Assembly: GCA_019918135.1 (NCBI GenBank)
Contig: WBZZ01002759.1
Location: forward strand, 1-20,000
DNA length: 20,000 nucleotides
Direction: 5' to 3'
From: Paulinella micropora
Lineage: Eukaryota > Cercozoa > Imbricatea > Euglyphida > Paulinellidae
Within the stretch, counting starts at the first letter, position 1, and each line of letters opens with the position of its first letter. A program made the position numbers and the translations under genes. The notes under the pieces were generated by a model. It had not been told where the DNA came from. It worked only from the letters and a program-made list of their open reading frames with translations, and did not search any database. Positions 1 to 8,425 of the stretch are shown one piece after another.

Positions 1-797
1 CTCCCAAGCTCACGACCTCGATTTGTGTCTCGGGCACAAAAGCTTGGCGGCACAGGCGCCGACCAGGGCGGCCATGGCGCCTCCGAGCGACATGCCTATG
101 CACCAGAGACTGTCCAGCTCCTTACGTTCCATGCGTTCAATGAGAAAGCGTAGGGGGGGCTGCGTTACACAAGAGCCAAGTGCTTTGTAAAAGCCCGCGT
201 GGCAGAAAACATTTTCCTTATCCGCCTGCTCTTCCATTTGAGTAACAGCCAAATGTATTTGCTGGTAGCACAGAGAGGAGGAGTACTTGCTTTCGGGCGT
301 TGAGGTGCCCTCAATCCTGTGACACCAGCACTGGAGGTCTAAAAGGCGGTTTTGTGTGGTAAAGGTTGGGCGTAGTGCTAGAATAGCCATGCTGCGCCCT
401 TCGTTGTACCACAACACTGAGTTTAGTTCCGCTTTTTGCATTCGTAACCACGCACCCGCTCCGGTTTGGGCTGCAGCGGCTTGCCCTGGTTGGATGGCGC
501 GCGGACCCCTAGCGGCAAAGAGTCTAATCGGCACGCCGTACTGTCGTTAGGGGCACCCAGGCTAATACCAATACTGCAGTTCCCATGCCCGATCGTCATG
601 TTCAACAAATACTTGATTTTACGCTCATCCAGCTTTTCCAGTTTGCAGCCTGACCTCAGAGAAGGAAGCCAAAACGAGACCTTGATACCGGACTCGTGTT
701 GTATACGAGCAAGGCACTGGTACGGAAAACAGGTCAAAAGGCATACCAGCGCACATTTCCTGTACACTTGTAGATCCTCCTTAGAATGGACGTCCAT
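1..797 (-). pseudogene. Class 3 lipase-like protein, frameshifted, runs off left edge
   Basis: The reverse strand encodes an alpha/beta-hydrolase of the fungal-type class 3 lipase family, which cleaves ester bonds in acylglycerols. Seen: a GMSLGG nucleophile elbow at 79-96 (Ser codon 88-90), preceded by a H-A-G-F-Y-K-A-L segment typical of the helix before it. I chose the ATG at 795-797; a Cys-rich hydrophobic stretch follows it. The frame shifts near 540. Near 15-22 another frame takes over with a short strand-like segment (I-E-V-V-S-L-G) that matches the strand after the elbow in this family, so the gene continues past the window. The Asp and His of the triad would lie outside. It diverges from the EGF-like gene across a G-rich spacer. 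Lipase homologues occur in some herpesviruses and large DNA viruses, but a captured host gene is equally possible. Confidence 0.55.
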
Positions 798-828
798 TTT
801 CTTTGCAAGCAAAGAAGAGCAAAAACAA

Positions 829-950
829 AAGAAACAAGAGGGGGGGGGGGGAGGGGCTGGGGAAGGGGTGTTGGGGGGGGGGGGGGGGGGAGGATCTCTT
901 TCCCTTTCTTCCTCCTTTTTTTTCTTACCCTGAGAAGCCTCAAAGGGGGA
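829..950. repeat. G-tract and pyrimidine-rich spacer between divergent genes
   Basis: Holds a 12-G run (840-851) and an 18-G run (873-890), then a C/T-rich stretch. It separates the starts of the lipase-like gene (-) and the EGF-like gene (+), so it is the place for a divergent promoter. The ORFs that cross it are made of Gly or Pro runs and are not credible genes. Confidence 0.7.
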
Positions 951-980
951 GGGAGGGAGGAAGAACTTTCTGTCGCCAAA

Positions 981-1304
981 ATGCCCCCCGTGCTGCTACT
1001 AATACTAACGCTGTCAATAAGTAAAGGGCAAATGCCTGTCCCAACAACGCGGTCCAGACTCCGGCGGGCGGGGCGCGGACACGAAGCTGTGTTTGCAAGC
1101 CAGGTTACTTTCACGTAAATCCTCCCACCTCCTCCGAGCCGTGGTGCCTTACTTGTCGGAACCTGAACGGACTGGATGACCCAACTTGCAACAAAAGGGA
1201 ATCTGCGGAATGTCGTCCCTGGCCGGACCGGTTTGCGTGTGCGGAGATGGCTATGCCGGTCCCGCGTGTGACGTAGCGCGGAGCATGCTCTATATCTGCG
1301 GGCT
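981..1304 (+). pseudogene. Secreted EGF-like protein, 5' part, cut by inversion breakpoint
   Basis: An ATG at 981 opens a classic signal peptide of about 16 residues (Leu/Ile-rich core, then S-K-G). After a shift near 1027, a second frame gives a Cys-containing segment with C-V-C-K-P-G-Y at about 1088-1108. After a further shift near 1200, a third frame gives C-V-C-G-D-G-Y-A-G-P-A-C at about 1235-1270. Both match the C-x-C-x2-G-Y pattern of EGF-like modules. The frame open at 1210-1304 stops making sense at 1304, where polymerase coding starts. The rest of the gene is at 16415-17147 on the other strand, in register. The likely product is a secreted or surface protein of the herpes-like element. 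Function is unknown, and a host gene is not excluded. Confidence 0.5.
1301..1304. other. Left inversion breakpoint (GGCT microhomology)
   Basis: Left of this point the frame at 1210-1302 encodes EGF-like protein. Right of it, from GCT at 1302-1304, a different frame encodes polymerase B. The same four bases stand at 17144-17147 (as AGCC on the + strand), where the other halves of both genes meet. Confidence 0.75.
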
Positions 1305-2522
1305 AAGGTTAAGATGCTACCGCCGAGAGGCTTACTACACCCAGTCTTACCGAAGGCGGACAGAGGTAAGATGATGTAACTTATGCGATAAGTGCGGAAT
1401 GACAGAGCAACACGGCGAATGTAAGCACACAGATAAAGAACGAGCAATAACGGGCACATGGGCAACTCCAGAAATTTACAAGGCCTTAGACAAAGGGTAT
1501 AAGTTAATAAAAGTATATGAAGTATGGCACTGGAAAGAACAAAACAGTAGCCTATTCAAAGAATACATAAAGACATTCTTGAAAGTAAAACAAGAGTCCA
1601 GCGGATACCCCGCGGATGTAATACTGAAGCAGAAAAGCAAATTACATAAACAGGATGGAAGCCAAAATGGGTGTAAAGATGGATGAAAGCAAAATATTCA
1701 AAAATGAAGGACGGAGAGCAGTTGCTAAGTTGTGCTTGAACTCTTTATGGGGCAAGTTTGGACAAAAACAAAATAAAACACAGACCAAAATGATAAAGGA
1801 TAAACAACCTTATACAAACGATACTATAAATATTAACATAATTAACGACCAAATTATAGAAGCCAGTTATGACTTAAAACAGGATGCGGTGAGCGACCCG
1901 ATTTAAAACAAATATTGTAGTTGCTTTATTTACTACCTGGCATGCGAGAATGAGACTTTACAATATGATGGACAGATTAGGCAATATGATATTGTATCAC
2001 GACACAGACAGCGTAATATATACGACTAACAAAGAAATTAATCAGGCAGATGTAGAGACAGGCAATTTACTGGGAGATGGGACTGATGAATTAAAAGGAG
2101 CGAAAATAAAAACCTTTGTGGGAGGCGGGCCGAAACGTTATGGATACTTATTAGATAATGGTAAAGCCAGTATGAAAGTAAAAGGATTTAGTATGAACTA
2201 TGAAACGAAAAAAGCATTGAATTTACCAAATATGTTAAGTGTAATAAGTTGCGGGCTAGGTATTACGAACACTGAATTATTTGAGAATGGTAAAAATGAA
2301 CTGGCTGAATTGTTGGAGACTGATGAAGAATTACGGATTGCTTAGCGAATTGAGAAGTCTGGAAAAGTAGTTATAATAGAAAACAACAAGATAACACGAG
2401 ACAAACAAAAGAAAAAAATAACAAGCGAATACTTAGAAAAGATATTTAGTTTTACATACACGAAAAAACAAGTTATCGGTATTGTAGAGAATGCGATTGA
2501 AACTAGACCTTTTGGATATTAA
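1302..2522 (+). pseudogene. polB: DNA polymerase B (protein-primed type), C-terminal part
   Basis: C-terminal palm and thumb of an adintovirus/Polinton-like family B DNA polymerase. In order: a K-x-K-x-L-P-P-R-G segment right after the breakpoint (from 1305); a Cys-rich C-x2-C segment followed by T-D-K-E-R-A-I-T-G-T-W (about 1384-1463); motif B, K-L-x2-N-S-x2-G-K-F-G (about 1725-1760); motif C, Y-H-D-T-D-S (1995-2012), with both catalytic Asp; a K-x-K-G-F-S segment (about 2170-2195); and the family's usual C-terminus, T-R-P-F-G-Y-stop (2505-2522). Breaks: frameshifts near 1373, at least one between 1615 and 1655, one near 1900, and an in-frame TAG at 2343-2345, after which the same frame runs on to the natural end. 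The N-terminal part is at 17144-20000 on the opposite strand. As it stands it cannot make an enzyme. Confidence 0.88.
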
Positions 2523-2589
2523 GGATATTTGTGAGGGAGGAAGTCAGAACAAAATATTAAATAATTAATTTTTTCCATAAAAAATTTTT

Positions 2590-2607
2590 GTAAGTCTATA
2601 TAGACTA
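2590..2607 (+). promoter_or_regulatory. AT-rich promoter-like palindrome upstream of the DUF3820-like gene
   Basis: AGTCTATATAGACT (2593-2606) is a perfect palindrome centred on TATATA, directly before the ATG at 2608. It could be a TATA-type late promoter of the AT-rich viral block. Role inferred from position only. Confidence 0.35.
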
Positions 2608-2895
2608 ATGACTACCCTTAATAGACTATCTGAAAAATTTGGACAACTTTCAATTGAGAAGAATAAGGAATTCTTTTCAGTAAGAGATGTGCAAAAGATA
2701 ATTGATGATGAAATTAAGGCAATTGAAAAAATCAGAGAAGGAAAGCCAAAGGATATTTTTCCGTTTGGTAAATATAGAGGTAAGAAAATTCAAGACGTAG
2801 CAGTTATTGATAAGCCATATCTTGAATGGGTTATGAAACAGCCGTGGTTTGATAAATTTACAGACATCAAAAGTGAAGTAAAAGAATATATGTAA
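2608..2895 (+). CDS. ExoX C-terminal / DUF3820-like small protein
   Basis: An intact 95-residue frame. The second half has the signature F-P-F-G-K-Y-R-G-K-K-I-Q-D-V followed by Y-L-E-W-V (residues about 51-75). This is characteristic of the DUF3820 / exonuclease X C-terminal-like domain, a small module attached to nucleases and also found alone in large DNA viruses and virophage-like elements. The first 45 residues look helical and charged. It lies 85 bases after the end of the polymerase on the same strand, and a TATA-like palindrome precedes its ATG. A role in DNA processing is likely from the family, but no catalytic nuclease domain is present. It is one of the few unbroken genes here. Confidence 0.7.
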   Translation: MTTLNRLSEKFGQLSIEKNKEFFSVRDVQKIIDDEIKAIEKIREGKPKDIFPFGKYRGKKIQDVAVIDKPYLEWVMKQPWFDKFTDIKSEVKEYM

Positions 2896-2923
2896 TAAAA
2901 ATTAATATTTATATTATATACAA

Positions 2924-3271
2924 ATGATGACTGACCTGAACACAAAACAGGACTACTTGAATGAAATTGAAAAATGGAACATTGACATTGAAATTAAAAA
3001 GCCGACAATTAAATGGACTAAGCCTGACATTGTATTTTTCTATGAGCAATACAAACCCCGCAACGATACGGCGGATGCTACCGCCGTAGGCGGTAATGTA
3101 GAAGTCATTCTTCCTTCGACCGCAACATTACAAAAAATAATAAATGACGAGCAAAGCACTCCTTTTAAGACAACTGATTTTGTAGTGAGCGAGACAGATA
3201 TAACTGAAATAGATATAGCAAGGAATGCGAGCGATGTTATTCGTGTTGTAAAAAAAGATACCAAAAAATAA
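2924..3271 (+). CDS. Hypothetical small protein of the adinto-like block
   Basis: An intact 115-residue frame with two adjacent ATGs, 28 bases after the DUF3820-like gene and behind an AT-rich leader (ATATTTATATTATATAC). It is acidic/polar with no membrane segment, Lys/Trp-rich in the first third and Asp/Thr/Ile-rich in the last third. I do not recognise a family. The middle holds a GC-rich palindrome (3068-3087) unlike the rest of the gene, which adds an Ala/Thr/Gly-rich loop. Convergent with the structural-protein gene that ends at 3315. Intactness and spacing support it as real. Confidence 0.55.
   Translation: MMTDLNTKQDYLNEIEKWNIDIEIKKPTIKWTKPDIVFFYEQYKPRNDTADATAVGGNVEVILPSTATLQKIINDEQSTPFKTTDFVVSETDITEIDIARNASDVIRVVKKDTKK
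3068..3087 (+). repeat. GC palindrome inside the small hypothetical gene
   Basis: ACGGCGG-ATGCTA-CCGCCGT, perfect 7-bp arms. ACCGCC (3080-3085) also pairs with GGCGGT (3089-3094). It is a GC island in an AT-rich gene, read in frame. Confidence 0.6.
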
Positions 3272-3314
3272 AGTAACGTAAAATAAATTAGTTCTTTTTT
3301 GCTTCAGTGGTCCT

Positions 3315-4553
3315 CTACATAGCAATAACATTAATACCATTACCCGACCCGCCTGCCGACACAGCCTTTTGTGTGAATATCAATACATCATTTGGGGTTA
3401 ATTGGATATCGTAAGTTCTGAGATTAATCTGTTGACTAGAGCCAGCATTAACATACATCTTAAAAATTGTTGTTCCGTTTGCGATAGCAGTTGCTTTTGT
3501 GTCTATATCTACAATTGAAGTTTTAGCATCAACATCGGCAAAACCCGCCCCTGTCAGTGTCCCGCTCTATATCATTCTTACACTATTCGCCTTACTATCT
3601 TCATGTGTAATACTTATCAAAGATGGAAAGACATTTGAATTGTTGGTTAGGGTATTATTGTATAGTGCTTTATTCCTGATACTTAAAATGGGGCTTTCAG
3701 TTATATTACCTGCTTTACTCCCTTCCGCCGTATTTGTAATATTTGTATAAATAGTGTTGATGCCTTCAACAAACAAACTACAACTGGCTGTCTTCAGTCT
3801 TTGCATTCCAACTCCCACATTATTATTACGAATTCGTGCTACAAATGGAAATGTAGTATTCCGCAGACTGACACCAGTGTTGGCATTCGCATACCTAATC
3901 GTATGGACTAACTGAAATTCGCCTGTCTTTGGATTTTTCATAGAAAACTTAATAGCACCAAAACCTAAGTATTGAAATTGAATTTGAAATACATTTCCCT
4001 TTGTCCAGTCTAATACTGGCATATCTCCTGTTCCGTCGCACGGGTCATCCCAGTAGGTTTGAAAAAATATGTTTAGGGTTCCTCCTTTGCAATGTAGAGT
4101 ATACATTCCTTCATCTCTAGCCTTGTAAAAGTAGAAACCATTAAGTAATTCTTCATCTCCGATACCTATCCACAAATAATAATCTTCGGTTTCGTCCGTT
4201 GTCCATAAAGCGGTGAAGCGGGCTACAACACCCATACCTGTGCGATATTTTATTTTTCTTTTGCTTACCATAAAGGTATCAGCGGTAGCATTAGCAGTTG
4301 TTTTTAATTCCGCCATATTATTCAGAAATGAAACACTCGCATTTGTCTGAGTTAATGACCATATCCGTGTATTAATGGTATATGGAAAGATTTCCTGTAA
4401 TACTGGTGTTAATGAACTGGTTAGGGTTTCACCAAAAGCGGTCTTCATATGATTAGTTTCAATGTGTCCATCATATCCGACTTTGACATTTACAAACTTT
4501 TCGTCCGGATTTTGTGCGATTAAATTTCTCTGTGGGACATTTGAGAATTTCAC
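3315..4553 (-). pseudogene. Virion structural-protein-like gene next to capsid gene
   Basis: About 413 codons on the reverse strand, with a single in-frame TAG at 3567-3569. The frame continues after it to a stop at 3315-3317. The sequence is rich in beta-strand patterns, Asn and Thr. The middle (about residues 105-240) has an F-T-A-L-W-T-T-D segment, then Y-L-W-I-G-I-G and G-F-Y-F-Y, aromatic and Gly-rich as in receptor-binding or shell proteins of virophage- and Polinton-like viruses. The tail ends in an all-beta-looking domain. Its place directly downstream of the capsid gene fits a minor capsid, penton or fibre role; I cannot tell which. No ATG exists at the expected start. The first codon in frame is GTG at 4551-4553, possibly a mutated ATG. 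Confidence 0.6.
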
Positions 4554-4557
4554 TTTT

Positions 4558-4574
4558 ATCTGTCTTCGACAGAT
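4558..4574 (-). other. Hairpin in the leader of the structural-protein gene
   Basis: ATCTGTC-TTC-GACAGAT: a perfect 7-bp stem with a 3-base loop, four bases upstream of the apparent start of the gene at 4553. It could act on the transcript's 5' end. No function is established. Confidence 0.4.
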
Positions 4575-4668
4575 TTCTCGTTTATTCTCAAACGTCGTTT
4601 TCCTATATTATTATACAAGAAAAAAATTATTTAGTCTATTAATTTTTTCTTTTTTGTTTTTCACGATG

Positions 4669-4719
4669 TTTATGAGCAAGCGACAAATGAGCGTAGCGAA
4701 TGAAAGCGATGCTCATAAA
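4669..4719 (-). terminator. Inverted repeat just after the capsid gene stop
   Basis: TTTATGAGCA (4669-4678) and TGCTCATAAA (4710-4719) are perfect 10-base inverted arms with a 31-base loop. The stop codon of the capsid-like gene is at 4722-4724, so the hairpin begins two bases beyond it. Transcript-end hairpins that set 3' ends are known in some giant viruses. The same role here is inference. Confidence 0.45.
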
Positions 4720-4721
4720 TA

Positions 4722-6259
4722 TCAACTCATCAAAATTTCAATTCCCTTAACAACAATAGTCATCTGAAGAATAGCATAAGTATAATAATTCAATTGGACT
4801 GCTCCCTCAGCACTCCATTCATATCGCCGTTCGGTGTCCAAGGACAGACCCGCCACTTCATAACCCTCTTCTTCTCGCTTGTCATAAAGCGGGCGGTTGT
4901 GGTCCCAGAAATCAACGTGGAACCAGTTATATTTATACACATTAGAGTTCAAAATAGCAGAACCCTTAACTTTTTCCTTCAAAAGCATATAGTCTTCATC
5001 GCGGGCACAAGCGATATCAAACTGCTGAATTCTATTACTATCCAAAGTAGTGTAATAAGAAGTAATCTTAGCCTGTGCTCGGTTATCGCAATCAAATGCG
5101 GTGTTTGAACTTTCGGTATTATTAAACCCGCTAGTGTAAATTCGGCGAATTCTCTCACCCTGCGAGCGGTTCATCTTCAAAACGAATGACTGAGTGCCTG
5201 CCGTTGGTTTTCCAAGAGATAGGGTATTCAGTCTTGAACGAAAAGCCTTCATCAGCAATCTTTTGTTGAACTCCCAAGATAACATTAGGGTCAGTTTCAA
5301 CTGCAAGAAAGAGGTTAAGGTTGGTAATCGTCGCGGGCTGTGCGGTGGCAGTTGCTCCTGCTTCAACACTTTTCGCATGATTTCCATAAAATATGGTTTT
5401 GTTTGTTCCCTCCCACACAATCCTCAAATCAAGAATTTCATTAAAACCAATAGTCTTATCAATTTCAAAAATTGTTCCGAAAAACATACCAAGAGGAATA
5501 GACACATTGATTACTGGTGAATTTCCAGTATTGACCGCACCTGGCGCAAGTCCTGCGGGGTCTTGACCAATACTTCCACCCTCAAAATACTTCGTCTCCT
5601 CATAAGAAACATTACAACAGATGCAGGACCAGTTCCATTAGCAATGAGCAAATCATCATGACGACGAGCATTGATAGATGGTGGAGAAATTGCTCCTGCG
5701 ATAGCATTACCATAAACATTCAATGTCGCCCGAAGATGACCATCGGTATCAATACTTCCCGCAACTGTCGCTGCACTTGCTTGTTGGCCAGCATACACGT
5801 TAGCATTAAAGGCGGTTGTAGCACGTCCATCAGCATTACACTTTTGAAGCATAGCTCCATATCCAAATTAGCCCCGTGGTTATCCAAAGCAATAAATCTA
5901 TCATAAGAAATCTCAGGTTTCCAAATCATCTTACTGTAATTTTCCACGTGTTGAAGATTACACAGATACTGACCGCTTCGGCTTCGCAGTTCAATTGTCT
6001 TAACCATTGGCAAGCAGTCCATAGGAATTCTGTTATAATTACCAATTCCGCCAGTCGTCGGTGTGTAGGTAAATCGCAACACACTCCTTGCAAGGTTCAA
6101 AGGACGAGTAGGAATTTCAAAAGTTGATTCAATTCCTCCGACACTTGTAATTGGCACACTCGCAAGACTTTCGCGGGCAGTAAGTTTGTTAAGCGAATAC
6201 TTACCGCGAATAAGTTCGCTTTGGCTATGAGTAAGTTCTCCTCCGTATTGGACAGGCAT
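4722..6259 (-). pseudogene. Major capsid protein-like (double jelly-roll type), three frameshifts
   Basis: About 512 codons, the usual size of Polinton/adintovirus major capsid proteins. ATG at 6257-6259 begins M-P-V-Q-Y-G-G-E-L. The chain is carried by four stretches of frame, with switches near 5860, 5610 and 5215. It ends at TGA 4722-4724 after a strand-rich end (Y-Y-T-Y-A-I-L-Q-M-T-I-V-V-K-G) resembling the last beta strands of this family. The N-terminal part has the long strand/loop pattern of a jelly roll (T-F-E-I-P-T-R-P-L-N-L-A-R-S-V-L-R-F-T-Y). Trimers of such proteins build icosahedral shells. The call rests on overall pattern, length, and linkage to a protein-primed-type polymerase B and a second structural gene. 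No single catalytic motif is available, and a profile search should settle it. Confidence 0.65.
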
Positions 6260-7019
6260 TTTTTGTTTTGTTTTTGAAGTGGTGTAAGTTGATTAATACA
6301 CGAAATATATTTATAGAAAAAATAATTAAATCAAAAATAATTCACTTTGATTTTAGCAAATTGAAAAATGAATTAAATAAACTAAAATAATTAGTTTCAC
6401 GATAAAAACCGAACCGGCAAAATGTGGGGGGTACATTTTTTACTAAATTTCACGATATTTTTAGCAGATTTTAAAACACACCGGAAGTGCACACAGATCA
6501 TTGCAACAGCTAATATATTCGTTAAAATTAATTATTAAGTGTTTTTGAAGCTTCTGATCTAATGTGGACTTGACGTGAAGCAGATAGAATTCTCATATCA
6601 TGTTACTGAAAAACCTAAGTTAAAAGATGTTTCCAGAGTGTTTTTGTTTCAAAATTCAGACAAATTCAGCGTGGAGCTTACTCTAATTTACTAATAAAAC
6701 GTTAAAACAGCAAATATTATATATGCTTACAAGATTACTTATCTAAAACTTAGATTTCACACCCAGAGCTACATCCCTCCTGGCTCTCACTACTATGTTC
6801 AAAACTATAAAAAACATCAATTCTTACTAAGATTTGAAGATTTATTTGTAGTGAACATAGAACTAAACTGATCATGAGATTTCTATGAAGGCTAGCTTGA
6901 ATTTCAATGTTTTTGACTTTCCCACCAGCTCGAACCACCCCCCCCCCCCCCGGGCGGCCAACCCCCCTCCCCCCAGCAACGAAAAAAAAAAAACAGATGC
7001 TGTGAACGTAAGTTACAGT
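6260..7019. other. AT-rich stretch without genes
   Basis: 6260-6410 is very AT-rich and probably the capsid promoter. 6420-6900 has no open frame with coding character. 6938-6951 is a 14-C run inside a C-rich patch, followed by a short A run near 6985. The right-hand limit of the adinto-like block should lie in here. I see no clear terminal inverted repeat. Confidence 0.5.
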
Positions 7020-7161
7020 TTACAGGTTCTCTGCGCGGCGAGCTAGTTCCTCTAGCTCCTTTTGATTTTTTCTGACACGTTGCCATAATCGACTATCTTC
7101 TTCATCTTCGAATTCTTTTCCTCCTCCTCCTCCTCTTACACTCTTGTGCTCCTCCACCTCG

Positions 7162-7244
7162 TCTTCTTCTTCTTCTTCTTCTTCTTCTTCTTCTTCTTCT
7201 TCTTCTTCTTCTTCTTCTTCTTCTTCTTCTTCTTCTCTTCTTCT
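7162..7244. repeat. (CTT)n microsatellite, first tract
   Basis: Nearly pure CTT/TTC trinucleotide repeat with one interruption near 7235. On the reverse strand it reads GAA/AAG/AGA, giving Glu, Lys or Arg runs depending on frame. It lies in the tail of the transposase-like gene. Confidence 0.9.
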
Positions 7245-7341
7245 GTTATCATTCTGTTAGCCCGACCCTTACCCCGACCCCTGCCACTAGCCTGACTGGC
7301 GATGCGGCCGCGACTTGCGCGTGGTCGCCACCAGCCGTCAG

Positions 7342-7447
7342 TATCATCATCATCATCTTCTTCTTCTTCTTCTTCTTCTTCTTCTTCTTCTTCTTCTTCT
7401 TCTTCTTCTTCTTCTTCTTCTTCTTCTTCTTCTTCTTCTTCTTCTTG
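7342..7447. repeat. (CAT)n(CTT)n microsatellite, second tract
   Basis: A short run of CAT (7343-7356) passes into about 30 CTT units (7357-7446). Reverse strand: acidic Asp/Glu or Lys runs. The flanks on both tracts are similar to each other, so tract plus flank seems duplicated. Confidence 0.9.
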
Positions 7448-8300
7448 CATTCGTCTAGCTCGAGCTCGACCCTGACAAGGACTCCTGCCACGACCACTGC
7501 CACAACCCCGACCCCGACCCGAACCCTGCCACCAGCCAGACGAACGATTCTGCCTCGACCCGCGCGTGGCGACGGTTGAAGAATAGGCTCATCCGACGAG
7601 CTGTCAGTATCATCCAAAGCACAGTTGCAAGTTTGGAAATGGTCCCATGTTTTTTGAACAAGAACTTGCTTTTTGAATTGTTTTTTATGCTCATCTCTGA
7701 CATCAAGGCCATGTTCCCTAAGCCAAGCCACATATTGCTTGACAAGAAGCGGTGCTTTGTTAAGATCTTCTACGCTGATGACACTCGGCAGCATTGAGTG
7801 AACTTTGCGCCAAAGGGCAGCTCTGGGCGCATGAGCATGTTCAAAAGCTACCTCTTGCAAGTAAATCTCGCGTTCTGACAGAAGAACTGAGCGCCTCTCC
7901 TGCAAATGCCTGGGGGGTTGACTATCGTTGAGGAAATATGTACGCGGGAGTTTCATGCGTTATTCTTCTGAAAGATGGATAATATCCATCATCAATTGTT
8001 TTCTATTCGCTGGAACTGCCCAAATGTCTCCTGGAGGAAGGTCGTCAAGGAGGCGAAAGTCAACCTTCCACACTTGGCCTGATGCATACTTACATGACAT
8101 ATGTGCAGGCCTGCCTGGGAGCCCACCTTGTCCATATGGTCCGTCAACTACGTACCTAGTTAAACCTTTGTTAGCAATTATTTCCTCAATCCAAGCTATC
8201 CCTTCGGCAGAACACATGTTTGCTGCTGCTTTCCGCACGTCCCTCTTGAACTTTGGTGTCACCCAGCCAGCAGTAGCAAGCTTGTCAGGACGCTTAGTCT

Positions 8301-8425
8301 CTGCAATCAAATATGAAAAAGAACAAGAAACAACATACAAAACAACTGCTTCCTATCATAAACCAATTAGAACATTCATACAGAGAGACAGAGATAAACA
8401 ACATTAGATATAAAAAATAACTAGC
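8301..8425 (-). other. Intron with GC-AG ends in the transposase-like gene
   Basis: On the reverse strand the exon ends CCAG, then GCTAGT, matching the GC variant of the donor consensus. The acceptor is a T-rich tract ending TTGCAG at 8301-8306. Removing these 125 bases joins the frames of 8426-8750 and of 8300 downward in phase and avoids the stop at 8421-8423. Confidence 0.5.

Noticed and set aside
1130..1285. A Ly6/three-finger-like Cys pattern in one forward frame
   Set aside because: The same Cys spacing reads better as EGF-like modules spread over two frames, and the frame in question ends at a stop without the final Cys pair.
1355..1375. A good splice donor (cagaggtaag) suggesting a host exon end
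   Set aside because: These bases are in the polymerase coding region, in register with conserved residues on both sides; the match to a donor is coincidental.
734..1465. A 243-codon reverse frame across 734-1465
   Set aside because: It runs through G tracts as poly-Pro and overlaps better-supported coding on the other strand; no domain pattern.
7136..7956. Poly-Glu and poly-Lys proteins from the CTT tracts as separate genes
   Set aside because: Frames are open only because the trinucleotide repeat has no stop. The evidence favours one decayed gene with a repeat-rich tail.
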